64,000 nucleotides of DNA from Cupriavidus taiwanensis (GTDB lineage Bacteria; Pseudomonadota; Gammaproteobacteria; Burkholderiales; Burkholderiaceae), in NCBI RefSeq assembly GCF_900250115.1, contig NZ_LT984803.1:1887583-1951582 (forward strand), read 5' to 3'. Shown one piece after another: positions 37,542 to 45,695 of the stretch. A program made the translations under genes and the position numbers. The notes below the pieces were generated by a model. The model was not told the DNA's origin and searched no databases. It worked only from the letters and a program-made list of their open reading frames with translations. Positions within the stretch are counted from its first letter, which is position 1; each line of letters begins with the position of its first letter.

Positions 37542-38498
37542 TCAGTCGGCCGTAATCTTTCCCGCCTCGATGACCTTTTTCCAGCGGGCGAACTCCGACG
37601 CCTGGAACGCGGTGAACTGTTCCGGCGTATTGGCCACGATTTCAAAACCGACATCGAGCAATTTTGCCTTGACTGCCGGATCATTGAGCGCCTCCACGGT
37701 GGCGGCATGCAGCTTCGCCCGGATCTCTGCGGGAAGGCCCCTGGGCGCCGCCAGCGCTTGCCAGGAATAGACCGTCACGCCCTTGAGGCCGGACTCTTCC
37801 ATGGTTGGCACGTCGGGCAGGATCGGCGCTCGCCTGGTGCTGGTAATGGCGAGCGCGCGCAGCTTTCCCGCCCGGATATGCGGGACCGCGGTATTGATAT
37901 TCATGAAGGTGGCATCGACTTGTCCGCCGATGAGGTCATTCATCGCCGGAGCACCGCCCTTGTAGGGGATGTGGATACCGCTCGTGCCGGTTTGCTGCCA
38001 GAACAGCGCCGCGGTGAGGTGATCGCTAGTGCCGTTGCCTGCGGAGGCGAACGTCATCTTGTCGGGATTGGCCTTGGCGTAGGCAATAACATCCTGGACG
38101 GTCTTGAAGCGTGAAGCGGCAGGCACCGCCAGCACGTTCGGCGCCTGCACCGCGACGCTGATGTAGTCGAAATCCCTGAGCGGATCATAACCCGCATGCT
38201 TCGCCAGATGCGGGCCGATGACGAACGGGCCGAGCGACGAGACGAAGACGGTATAGCCATCGGCCGGCGCACGCCTGACGGCAGCCGCACCGATCATGCC
38301 GGCCGCCCCCGGGCGGTTGTCGACCACGAAACTGCCCCCGAATTGCGCCTGGAACTTTGCGCTCAGGATCCGCGCGACATTGTCGGTCGACCCGCCCGCC
38401 GGGAAAGGGACCACCAGCGTGACGGGCTTCTCGGGCCACGCCGCCTGCGCGCCGGCCATGGCTACCGTGGTCAGCACGGATGCAATCAGCTTTTTCAT
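37542..38498 (-). CDS. Bug/TctC family periplasmic binding protein near talrD
   Basis: 318 residues with a Sec signal peptide ending at about AGAQA. The ligand-loop motif LVVPFPAGGSTDNVARI and GNGTSDHLTAALF are family hallmarks. It is transcribed just after the talarate/galactarate dehydratase gene (36 bp gap), so it is a good candidate for binding the aldaric acid that the enzyme degrades. No TctAB-type membrane genes are present nearby. The ligand is inferred from context only. Confidence 0.88.
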   Translation of the reverse strand: MKKLIASVLTTVAMAGAQAAWPEKPVTLVVPFPAGGSTDNVARILSAKFQAQFGGSFVVDNRPGAAGMIGAAAVRRAPADGYTVFVSSLGPFVIGPHLAKHAGYDPLRDFDYISVAVQAPNVLAVPAASRFKTVQDVIAYAKANPDKMTFASAGNGTSDHLTAALFWQQTGTSGIHIPYKGGAPAMNDLIGGQVDATFMNINTAVPHIRAGKLRALAITSTRRAPILPDVPTMEESGLKGVTVYSWQALAAPRGLPAEIRAKLHAATVEALNDPAVKAKLLDVGFEIVANTPEQFTAFQASEFARWKKVIEAGKITAD

Positions 38499-38534
38499 GT
38501 TCTGTCTCCTGGGTTTTCGGTATGACGGGGCACG

Positions 38535-39683
38535 TCAGGCGCGATCGCCGAATTCGGCCTGGTGTCGCGTCCAGGCGCGGGCCTGCTCGCTGATGGTGAC
38601 GCCAAGCCCCGGCCTGGCCGGCACGATGATCCGGCCGTCCCGGATCTCCAGCCGCTCGTTGAACAGCGGCTCCAGCCAGTCGAAATGTTCCACCCATGGC
38701 TCGCGCGGATAGGCCGCGGCAAGGTGCACATGCAACTCCATGGCGAAGTGCGGCGCCAGCATCAGGCCCGCCTGCTCGGCCAGGGCCGCAACCTTGAGGA
38801 ACGGAGTGATGCCGCCCACCCGCGGCGCATCGGGCATCAGGTAATCGGCCGCGCGATGGCGGATCAGGTCCCAGTGTTCGGCAGCGCTGGTCAGCATCTC
38901 GCCGGTCGCGATCGGGGTATCGAACTGGGTCGCGAGCGCGGCATGGCCTTCATGGTCATAGGCGTCGAGCGGCTCTTCGATCCACACGAGGTTGAACGAT
39001 TCGAAGGTGCGGCACATGCGCTGCGCAGTGGGGCGGTCCCATTGCTGGTTGGCATCGACCATCAGCGGCACCGCATCCCCCAGGTGCTCGCGCACCGCGG
39101 CCACCCGCCTGAGGTCGAGCGCCCCGTCCGGCTGGCCCACCTTCAGCTTGATGCCGCCGATGCCGCGCGCCACCGACGCCGCCGCATTGGCCAGCAGCTG
39201 GTCCAGCGGCGTGTGCAGAAAGCCGCCGGACGTGTTGTAGCAGCGCACCGCGTCGCGGTGGGCGCCCAGCAGCTTTGCCAGCGACAGGCCGGCCCGCCTG
39301 GCCTTGAGGTCCCACAGCGCCACATCAAAGGCTCCGATCGCCTGGGTCGACAAGCCGCTGCGCCCCACCGACGCGCCGGCCCAGCAGAGCTTGTCCCACA
39401 GCCGGGCAATGTCACTGGGATCCTCACCGATCAACGCCGGCGCAATTTCACTGGCGTGCGCGAACTGTCCGGGACCGCCGGCACGCTTGGCGTAGCTGAA
39501 GCCGATGCCCTCCTGGCCCTGCGCCGTCCGGATCTCGGCAAAGAGAATCGCCACCTCGGTCATCGGCTTCTGCCGGCCGGTCAGGACCTTGGCATCGCTG
39601 ATCGGCGTGGCCAGCGGCAGGTAACACGATGAGAGCCGGATCCAGGCAATGGCGTCGGCGGACGGGGTCTTGGGGAGAGTCAT
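38535..39683 (-). CDS. L-talarate/galactarate dehydratase
   Basis: 382-residue enolase-superfamily enzyme that dehydrates L-talarate and galactarate to 5-keto-4-deoxy-D-glucarate. It follows the Salmonella TalrD/GalrD sequence along its whole length (AKVLTGRQKP, WAGASVGRSG, VMVDANQQWD-type strand and APHFAMELHVHL). The catalytic residues are K179 and K181 (IKLKVG), metal ligands D210, E236/E237 and E262, and H312. The start is the ATG at 39683. It is followed by a Bug binding protein and divergent from a LacI-type repressor with two operators between, so this is a compact aldarate catabolic module. Confidence 0.93.
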   Translation of the reverse strand: MTLPKTPSADAIAWIRLSSCYLPLATPISDAKVLTGRQKPMTEVAILFAEIRTAQGQEGIGFSYAKRAGGPGQFAHASEIAPALIGEDPSDIARLWDKLCWAGASVGRSGLSTQAIGAFDVALWDLKARRAGLSLAKLLGAHRDAVRCYNTSGGFLHTPLDQLLANAAASVARGIGGIKLKVGQPDGALDLRRVAAVREHLGDAVPLMVDANQQWDRPTAQRMCRTFESFNLVWIEEPLDAYDHEGHAALATQFDTPIATGEMLTSAAEHWDLIRHRAADYLMPDAPRVGGITPFLKVAALAEQAGLMLAPHFAMELHVHLAAAYPREPWVEHFDWLEPLFNERLEIRDGRIIVPARPGLGVTISEQARAWTRHQAEFGDRA

Positions 39684-39735
39684 GGCATGCCTTGCTAAGG
39701 AAAGGAAGGTGTCACCCACGGCTGGGCAAGTCGAA

Positions 39736-39751
39736 ATGACAACGTTATCAT
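39736..39751. promoter_or_regulatory. LacI/GntR-type operator 1
   Basis: ATGACAACGTTATCAT: a 16-bp near-palindrome with the AACGTT centre typical of this family. It is the exact reverse complement of the site at 39856-39871. It lies 53 bp before the dehydratase start, so repression of that gene is likely. Confidence 0.82.
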
Positions 39752-39771
39752 TTGTGGACGAACAAGATTGG

Positions 39772-39777
39772 TATAAT
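39772..39777 (+). promoter_or_regulatory. Possible -10 box between the two operators
   Basis: TATAAT on the plus strand, facing the regulator gene; the -35 region is not clear. It lies between the two operators, so it would be under autorepression. Confidence 0.4.
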
Positions 39778-39855
39778 CCATCCGTCATCAGCCATTTCAC
39801 GCAGTTCCTGGCCGGTACAGGCAAGGACACTACGGGTGCCGTGGGGAATGGACGG

Positions 39856-39871
39856 ATGATAACGTTGTCAT
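39856..39871. promoter_or_regulatory. LacI/GntR-type operator 2
   Basis: ATGATAACGTTGTCAT, exact inverted copy of operator 1, centred 120 bp away and about 64 bp before the regulator's start. Two sites at this spacing could allow looping. Confidence 0.82.
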
Positions 39872-39934
39872 TTTAGCGCGTCAACGCTGCCCGGCAAGGT
39901 TGACGCTAGCGATTTACCCTGAGTCAGGACCCGG

Positions 39935-40930
39935 ATGACCAATACCAACCCGCCGAAATCCGTGACCTTGCATGACGTGGCACGCGAGGCCGGTGTCTCC
40001 CTGATCACCGCCTCGCGCGCACTCAGCAATCCCGGCATGGTGTCGGAGAAGACCATCGCGCGGGTGCAGCAGGCCGTGACAGCGACCGGCTACATTCCCA
40101 ACCTGCTCGCCGGCGGACTGAAGTCCAAGCGTAGCCTGATGATTGCCGCACTGGTCCCGAATATCGCGGTGGCGCAGTTCCTGCCGACGGTCAAGGCGCT
40201 GACCGATGCGCTGGACGCGGCCGGCTACCAGCTGATCCTGGGACAGACCGGCTACGACCACGCGCGTGAAGACGCCTTGCTGGGCACGATGATCAGCCGC
40301 CGCCCCGACGGCATCGTGGTGACCGGACTGGTCCACTCGCAAGCCGCCCGCGAGCGCTTGCGCCGTGCGGGTATTCCGGTGGTCGAAACCTGGGATCTCA
40401 GTGACCGCCCGGTCGACATGACCGTGGGCTTTTCGCACGTGAAGGTCGGCAGTTCCATTGCCGGCTACTTCCTCGGCAAGGGCTGGCGCCAGCTGGGCAT
40501 TGCCACCGGCGACGATCACCGCGCAGCGGTGCGCCGTGAAGGCTTTGTCTCGACCGTGGGGCACGACGTTCCCACCGTGGTGGTGCCGGCGCCGAGCAGC
40601 CTGGCGCTCGGCCGGCAGGCGCTGGCCAGGCTGCTGGAGCAGGATCCGCGCATCCGCGCCATCTACTGCAGTTCCGATCAGCTCGCGCAAGGCGTCATGG
40701 TGGAGGCGCTTGCGCGCGGGTTGCGCATTCCCCAGGACCTCGCCATCTGTGGTTTCGGCGATGCCGATTTCGCCGCACACCTGAATCCGTCGTTGACCAC
40801 GGTGCACGTGGATGGGGCCGCCATCGGCGCCCTGGCGGCGCGGCTGCTGCTCGACCGTTGCCAGGGCAAGGCCGTTTCGCAGCCCGTTATCGACGTCGGC
40901 TTTCGCATCATCCAGCGCCAGTCGACCTGA
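39935..40930 (+). CDS. LacI/GntR-type repressor of the talarate/galactarate module
   Basis: 331 residues. The N-terminal helix-turn-helix and hinge read VTLHDVAREAGVSLITASRA and TGYIPNLLAG; the rest is a periplasmic-binding-like effector domain resembling E. coli GntR. It is divergent from the dehydratase gene, with two matching 16-bp operators in between. The likely inducer is the substrate or product of the dehydratase, but this is inferred from position only. Confidence 0.92.
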   Translation: MTNTNPPKSVTLHDVAREAGVSLITASRALSNPGMVSEKTIARVQQAVTATGYIPNLLAGGLKSKRSLMIAALVPNIAVAQFLPTVKALTDALDAAGYQLILGQTGYDHAREDALLGTMISRRPDGIVVTGLVHSQAARERLRRAGIPVVETWDLSDRPVDMTVGFSHVKVGSSIAGYFLGKGWRQLGIATGDDHRAAVRREGFVSTVGHDVPTVVVPAPSSLALGRQALARLLEQDPRIRAIYCSSDQLAQGVMVEALARGLRIPQDLAICGFGDADFAAHLNPSLTTVHVDGAAIGALAARLLLDRCQGKAVSQPVIDVGFRIIQRQST

Positions 40931-40992
40931 GGCATCGTGGGCGCCGATAGCGCTCCGCGGCGAGACAAAAACCGACGTTGCGCTGGCCCTGG

Positions 40993-41457
40993 TCAGGCCT
41001 TCCCCGCCTGCCCCGCCACCACTGCGCCGGGCTTGCGCAGCATTTTCTCGACCTCGCCCGCATGCAGCTCCTCCAGCTGGATCAGTTGCCGCGCATATTC
41101 TTCCAGCGCCACGGAGCGGCCCTCGACCAGGGTCAGCAGTTCGCGGTAAAGCTCGAGGGCCTGCTGTTCCGTCGCCAGCGATTCACGCAGGATCGCCCCG
41201 ATATCCTGGGTGTGGGCGTCCAGCAGTTCGCCGATGCCGAGCGAGGGATAGGCGCCAAGGGTGGTGATCCATTCGCCGGCCTGCTGGGCATGCAGCAGCG
41301 ACTCGTTGGCCTGCTCGCGCAGCCACGACACGATCGGGATGCGCCCGAAGCCGAAGATCAGGAACGAATAGTGCGTGTAGCGCACCACGCCGGCGAGCTC
41401 GGCCTCGAGGATCCGATTGAGCACGCCGACCACCTTGTCCTGTTCGATGTCCGCCAT
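40993..41457 (-). CDS. Ferritin-like (bacterioferritin-type) protein
   Basis: 154 residues forming a predicted four-helix bundle. The iron-binding pattern is partly visible: E20 and Y27 (EAELAGVVRYTHY), E52 with H56 (ESLLHA; in bacterioferritin the spacing is E-x2-H), E97 and E130/H132 (LEELHAGEV). Iron oxidation/storage is the family function, but the shifted E/H pair means it may differ from classical bacterioferritin. GGAGG precedes the ATG at 41457. It lies downstream of uspA on the same strand in the PHB-linked stretch. Confidence 0.8.
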   Translation of the reverse strand: MADIEQDKVVGVLNRILEAELAGVVRYTHYSFLIFGFGRIPIVSWLREQANESLLHAQQAGEWITTLGAYPSLGIGELLDAHTQDIGAILRESLATEQQALELYRELLTLVEGRSVALEEYARQLIQLEELHAGEVEKMLRKPGAVVAGQAGKA

Positions 41458-41527
41458 GGCAGCACCTCCGTGCAATGAGTCCGGCGGCAGGCCCCAGCGC
41501 GGGCCTGCGCACTGCGCGCCCGCGCCT

Positions 41528-41959
41528 TCAGCGGTAGACCAGCACGGGAACCCGGCAGTGGGTCAGCACCTTCTGCGTTTCACTGCCGACCAGCAAGGCG
41601 TCCAGGCCCCTGCGGCCGTGCGACGCCATGAAGATCACATCACACTCGTGCCTTGCCGCGGCGTCGATGATGCCCTTGTAGGGTATGGTTGCCGTCATGT
41701 CGGTGGCGCACGGCACGCCCGCCGCCCTGGCGGCCGCGACCACTTCTTCCAGCCGCGCCCTGGCCCGTTCGGCCTCCTGCTCTTCGAAGGCCTGGCGCCT
41801 GGGATGGCCGGCGTCGCCCGATGCCAGGTAGGGATACTCTTCCATGCAGGTATAGGCAGTCAGTTTGGCGCCATCGGCCTTGACAAAGCCGATCGCCGCC
41901 TCCATCGCCATCCTTGAAAGTTCCGAGCCATCGGTGGCCAGCAAGATGTGCTTGAACAC
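41528..41959 (-). CDS. Universal stress protein, UspA family (copy 1)
   Basis: 143 residues with the Rossmann-like Usp fold. N-terminal ILLATDGSELS and C-terminal ASHGRRGLDALLVGSETQKVL fit the ATP-binding G-2x-G-9x-G-S motif except that the first Gly is Ala. The start is a GTG at 41959 with GGGAGGG upstream. A close paralogue lies at 47821. Usp proteins respond to starvation and stress; this copy lies between phaB and the ferritin-like gene on the same strand, which suggests expression under nutrient limitation. Confidence 0.9.
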   Translation of the reverse strand: MFKHILLATDGSELSRMAMEAAIGFVKADGAKLTAYTCMEEYPYLASGDAGHPRRQAFEEQEAERARARLEEVVAAARAAGVPCATDMTATIPYKGIIDAAARHECDVIFMASHGRRGLDALLVGSETQKVLTHCRVPVLVYR

Positions 41960-42147
41960 GATTCCCTCCCCATGCGTTGGTTCGCGGCGGAGGTGAGGTG
42001 ATCCGCCGGTCAAGCTCCAGTATGGACAAGAATCCGGCTTGCGGCGGAACGCAACGATGGCCAGCTCCCGACGCCTGGCCGTCGCGCTGGCGGCACGGAC
42101 CTTGCGGAAGCGGACAGCGCCGGTGCCGAGGTCCGCTCCCGACCGCC

Positions 42148-42891
42148 TTACTGCATGTGCTGCCCGCCGTTGATGGCGATATTGGAGCCGGTCACATAGG
42201 CCGCGTCTTCCGAGCACAGGTAGGCAACCAGTGCGGCCACTTCTTCCGGCTTGCCGACACGGCCCATCGGAATCTGCGGCAGGATCTTGGTCTCCATGAT
42301 CTCCTTGGGCACGGCGTTGACCATCTTGGTGCCGAGGTAGCCCGGCGAGACCGTGTTGACGGTCACGCCCTTGCGCGCCACTTCCAGCGCCAGCGACTTG
42401 GTGAAGCCGTGCATGCCGGCCTTGGCCGCGGCATAGTTGGTCTGGCCGAACGCGCCCTTGGAGCCGTTGACCGACGAGATATTGATGATGCGGCCCCAGC
42501 CGCGCTCGACCATGCCTTCGCACAGCGGCTTGGTGAGGTTGAACACCGAATCGAGATTGGTCCGCATCACCGCATCCCAGTTCGGCTTGTCCATCTTCTT
42601 GAACGCCATGTCGCGCGTAATGCCGGCATTGTTCACCAGGATGTCAACGCGGCCAACGTCGGCCAGGATGCGCGCGGCGCAGGCCTGGCAGGCGTCATAG
42701 TCCGATACGTCGACCTCATAGGCGCGCATCTCGCGGCCGCTGGCCGCCATCTTGGCCAGCCAGTCCCCGGCGTGGGCGTTGCCGGGCGAGTGCGTCACCA
42801 CCACGGCATGGCCGGCGTCGTGCAGCCGGATGCTGATGGCCTCGCCGAGTCCACCCATGCCACCTGTTACCAATGCGATTCTCTTCGTCAT
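42148..42891 (-). CDS. phaB: Acetoacetyl-CoA reductase
   Basis: Short-chain dehydrogenase of 247 residues that reduces acetoacetyl-CoA to (R)-3-hydroxybutyryl-CoA with NADPH for polyhydroxybutyrate synthesis. The cofactor motif VTGGMGGLGEAI (about 8-19), NNAG, the catalytic Ser in ISSVNG and YAAAK (Y, K) are present, and RGWGRIINISSVNGSKGAFG is typical of PhaB. It lies downstream of a phasin gene (271-bp gap with hairpins). From memory the pair corresponds to C. necator phaB3/phaP3; no phaA or phaC is adjacent. Confidence 0.93.
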   Translation of the reverse strand: MTKRIALVTGGMGGLGEAISIRLHDAGHAVVVTHSPGNAHAGDWLAKMAASGREMRAYEVDVSDYDACQACAARILADVGRVDILVNNAGITRDMAFKKMDKPNWDAVMRTNLDSVFNLTKPLCEGMVERGWGRIINISSVNGSKGAFGQTNYAAAKAGMHGFTKSLALEVARKGVTVNTVSPGYLGTKMVNAVPKEIMETKILPQIPMGRVGKPEEVAALVAYLCSEDAAYVTGSNIAINGGQHMQ

Positions 42892-43073
42892 GCTGATTGC
42901 GTCGTTGTCGTGAGTTGAAAAAGACCCCTGCCATGCAGGAAGGGACATTCCCCTGGGTCCCCGGGCAAGTTCCCGCTTCCTTCGCGCAGGCAAAGCGCTG
43001 CCATGCCGGGCCGGACCGTGCCGGTCCCGGTGCGCATGGATGGGGCGGGAAGGTTGGATGTCGCGGTGCCGCG

Positions 43074-43098
43074 GGCCAGGGAACGCGACGTTCCCGGC
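43074..43098 (-). repeat. Hairpin between phaP and phaB
   Basis: GGCC-(A)-GGGAACG pairs with CGTTCCC-GGCC around a 3-nt loop; no T-tract. It lies about 65 bp past the phaP stop and could separate phasin mRNA from the phaB part. A second, weaker stem with a T-run on the minus strand is at about 42917-42940. Confidence 0.5.
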
Positions 43099-43162
43099 CT
43101 GCATGCCCGCGATCTGTAGTCAGTACGCTGCCCGGTCCTGCCGGGCCAGCGCCGTGCTGTGG

Positions 43163-43720
43163 TTACGCCTTGGCGGCGCGAGGCGTAGCGTTCGCGGCCG
43201 TGGCCGATGCGGCAGCGGCGGTCTTGGCAAAGTTGGCCTTGGCGACTTCGGCGGTCTGCTTGGCGGCGTCCTGGAACGACTGGTAGGTGGTATTGGCCGC
43301 GGCGACGCCCGACTGCAGCAGCGCGGTCAGTGCTTCCGAACCGGCCGGCGCGTTCTTCACGAAGGTGTCGACCAAGGCCTGGACGTTGCGGTTGTGCTGT
43401 TCGTACTGGGCCTCGACGGCCTTGCTGAGTTCCGCCTGGGTGTTCGAGGCGATTTCATAGACATGGCGCGCATACGCGACCGCCTTCTCGGCAGCCGGCT
43501 GGGCCAGGTTGCCCTGGGCCGCGAACACTTCGCGCAGGTCCTTGCCGGCCAGTACCGCTTCGGCATTGACCTGGCCTTCGGCGAGCGTGGTCTTGAAGGC
43601 CTGCAGGTTCAGCTCGGTCAGCTTCTGGAAACCTTCAAACGCCGTGTTCGTCAGCGCGAACAAATGGTTCACGTTGGACTTCTGCGCCGCAGCAAATTGT
43701 TCGGGCGTAAAAGGTGACAT
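43163..43720 (-). CDS. phaP: Phasin, PHB granule-associated protein
   Basis: 185 residues, alpha-helical and without membrane segments. MSPFTPEQFAAAQKSNVNHL and FEGFQKLTELNLQAFKTTLAEG are typical of the Cupriavidus/Burkholderia phasin family; the C-terminal 30 residues are Ala/Thr-rich. Phasins coat polyhydroxybutyrate granules and control their size and number. AGGAG precedes the ATG. The following gene is phaB. This is the family to which PhaP1-PhaP4 of C. necator belong; the order suggests PhaP3. Confidence 0.93.
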   Translation of the reverse strand: MSPFTPEQFAAAQKSNVNHLFALTNTAFEGFQKLTELNLQAFKTTLAEGQVNAEAVLAGKDLREVFAAQGNLAQPAAEKAVAYARHVYEIASNTQAELSKAVEAQYEQHNRNVQALVDTFVKNAPAGSEALTALLQSGVAAANTTYQSFQDAAKQTAEVAKANFAKTAAAASATAANATPRAAKA

Positions 43721-44057
43721 GCGGATCTCCTGTGGGTGGGTCGGACGAAATGGCGCGCCAGCGCTGGCAATCGGTCACGACCAAGCGTTCCGACCGTGCC
43801 GCGCAGCGGATCTTGCAGCGCACCATCGAAACCGCATCCTAGAGTGTTTACTCCAATTCAGACCCTAGGGATAAACCCACAAAGTATTGAAGACAGAACA
43901 ATAAAAGTGAAGTCCGAGGCTCTAAAGTTACAAGTATTTACGCTGTGTTGCTGCAGTGCATGACAGGTGTAAGCCCGGCTTAACGCACCGCCGGGCGCGG
44001 AAGCAATAAAAAAACCGCAGCCGAAGCTGCGGTTTCCGATTGCCAATGCCGGGTTGT
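43721..44057. other. Intergenic region phaP / aceB
   Basis: About 340 bp without a convincing gene. The segment 43845-43960 is A/T-rich against the flanks and should contain the phaP promoter; I could not pick out confident -35/-10 boxes. CTGCAG with TGC flanks at 43949-43960 recalls PhaR-type sites but is too short to rely on. The right part holds the aceB terminator. Confidence 0.45.
44008..44035 (-). terminator. Terminator of aceB
   Basis: A 10-bp perfect stem AAACCGCAGC/GCTGCGGTTT with a TTCG tetraloop on the minus strand, followed by T7. It starts about 22 bp past the aceB stop. Confidence 0.93.
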
Positions 44058-45644
44058 TCAGACTTCTTCGTACAGCGGCAGCGTCAGGAACTCGGCAAAG
44101 TCCGCCGACGTCGACATCTGCTCGAAAATCTCGGCAGCGCGGTCATAGGTGCTGGTGTCGCCACCAACCAGTTCCTTGACCTTGGCCAGCTCTTCCGGGA
44201 TCAGCTTGCGCACCAGCTCGGCCGTGACCTTGGTGCCGTCTTCCAGCTTGCCCTTGGGCGAGCGGATCCACTGCCACACTTGCGAGCGCGAGATCTCGGC
44301 GGTGGCGGCGTCTTCCATCAGGTTGTGGATCGGCACGCAGCCGTTGCCGGCCAGCCAGGCGCCCAGGTAGTGGATGCCGACGTTGATGTTCATGCGCAGG
44401 CCGTGCTCGGTGATCGGCGTTTCCGGCTGGAAGTTCAGCAGGTCGGCCCCCTTCACCTGCACGTCCGGACGCTGCTTGCCGAACTGGTTCGGCTGGTCGC
44501 CCAGCACCGCCACGAATTCCTTCATGGCCGGCTCGACCAGGCCCGGGTGCGCCACCCAGCCGCCGTCGTAGCCGTCGGCGGCGTCGCGGCGCTTGTCGCT
44601 GATGATGCCTTCCATGGCGATGGCGTTCTTCTCCGGATCGTTCTTGATCGGGATCAGCGCGCTCATGCCGCCGATCGCGGGCGCGCCGCGGTGGTGACAG
44701 GTCTTGAGCAGCAGCAGCGCGTACGAGCGCATGAACGGCGCGGTCATGGTGACCTTGGCGCGGTCGGCCAGGCAGAAGTCCTTGTCGTTCTTGAACTTCT
44801 TGATGCACGAGAAGATGTAGTCCCAGCGGCCGGCGTTCAGGCCGGCGCTGTGCTCGCGCAGCTCATACAGGATCTCGTCCATCTCGAACGCGGCGAGGAT
44901 GGTCTCGATCAGCACGGTGGCCTTGATGGTGCCTTGCGGCAGGCCGATTTCGTTCTGCGCCATCACGAAGATGTCGTTCCACAGGCGCGCTTCCAGATGG
45001 CTTTCCATCTTGGGCAGGTAGAAGAACGGGCCGGCGCCGCGGGCGATTTGTTCCTTGGCGTTGTGGAACAGGAACAGCGCGAAGTCGAAGATGCCGCCCG
45101 AGACGCGCTTGCCGTCGATGGTGACGTGCTTCTCGTCCAGGTGCCAGCCGCGCGGACGCACCTGCAGCGTGGCGATCTTGTCGTTCAGCTTGTATTGCTT
45201 GCCCTTCGATTCCAGCGTCAGCGTGCGGCGCACGGCGGCCTTCAGGTTGACCTGGCCCTGCAGCTGGTTGTGCCAGTTGGGCGTATTGGAATCCTCGAAG
45301 TCGGTCATGTAGCTGTCAGCGCCCGAGTTGAAGGCGTTGATCACCATCTTGGCTTCGACCGGGCCGGTGATTTCCACGCGGCGGCATTCCAGCGCCTTGG
45401 GCACCGGCGCAACCTTCCAGTCGCCTTCGCGGATGCTCTTGGTTTCCGGCAGGAAATCGGGAACTTCACCGGCGTCCAGGCGCTTGGCGCGCGCGACGCG
45501 CGCGGCCAGCAGTTCCTGACGGCGCGGCTCGAAGGCGCGGTGCAGCTTGTCTACCAGGGCCAGGGCTTCCGGCGTGAGGATATCTTCGTAGGCCGGCAGG
45601 ATTTCGCCGGTAATCTTCATGCCCGCGGGCAGCGTGATAGCCAT
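44058..45644 (-). CDS. aceB: Malate synthase A
   Basis: 528 residues (E. coli AceB 533), cytoplasmic. It condenses glyoxylate with acetyl-CoA to malate in the glyoxylate shunt. The conserved TDFEDSNTPNWHNQLQGQ, RPRGWHLDEKH and YLGAWLAGNGCVPI segments match the A-type enzyme. Isocitrate lyase lies about 4 kb away on the same strand, not adjacent. The gene follows the HAD-family gene with a 51-bp gap and has its own strong terminator. Confidence 0.95.
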   Translation of the reverse strand: MAITLPAGMKITGEILPAYEDILTPEALALVDKLHRAFEPRRQELLAARVARAKRLDAGEVPDFLPETKSIREGDWKVAPVPKALECRRVEITGPVEAKMVINAFNSGADSYMTDFEDSNTPNWHNQLQGQVNLKAAVRRTLTLESKGKQYKLNDKIATLQVRPRGWHLDEKHVTIDGKRVSGGIFDFALFLFHNAKEQIARGAGPFFYLPKMESHLEARLWNDIFVMAQNEIGLPQGTIKATVLIETILAAFEMDEILYELREHSAGLNAGRWDYIFSCIKKFKNDKDFCLADRAKVTMTAPFMRSYALLLLKTCHHRGAPAIGGMSALIPIKNDPEKNAIAMEGIISDKRRDAADGYDGGWVAHPGLVEPAMKEFVAVLGDQPNQFGKQRPDVQVKGADLLNFQPETPITEHGLRMNINVGIHYLGAWLAGNGCVPIHNLMEDAATAEISRSQVWQWIRSPKGKLEDGTKVTAELVRKLIPEELAKVKELVGGDTSTYDRAAEIFEQMSTSADFAEFLTLPLYEEV

Positions 45645-45695
45645 CAGTGTTCTCCTGTTAAACGATTGCGATAGCTTTGGTTGTTGGGCGCCCTG

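Noticed and set aside
41640..42523. Fused reductase-stress protein read in one frame (41528-42523)
   Set aside because: The frame runs through the phaB 3' part in the wrong frame; the stress protein has its own GTG start with a strong ribosome-binding site.
42917..42940. Strong terminator between phaP and phaB
   Set aside because: The stem is only 5 bp; kept as a weak possibility within the hairpin entry.
43941..43960. PhaR operator in front of phaP
   Set aside because: Only CTGCAG with TGC flanks is present; too short and too common to call a site.
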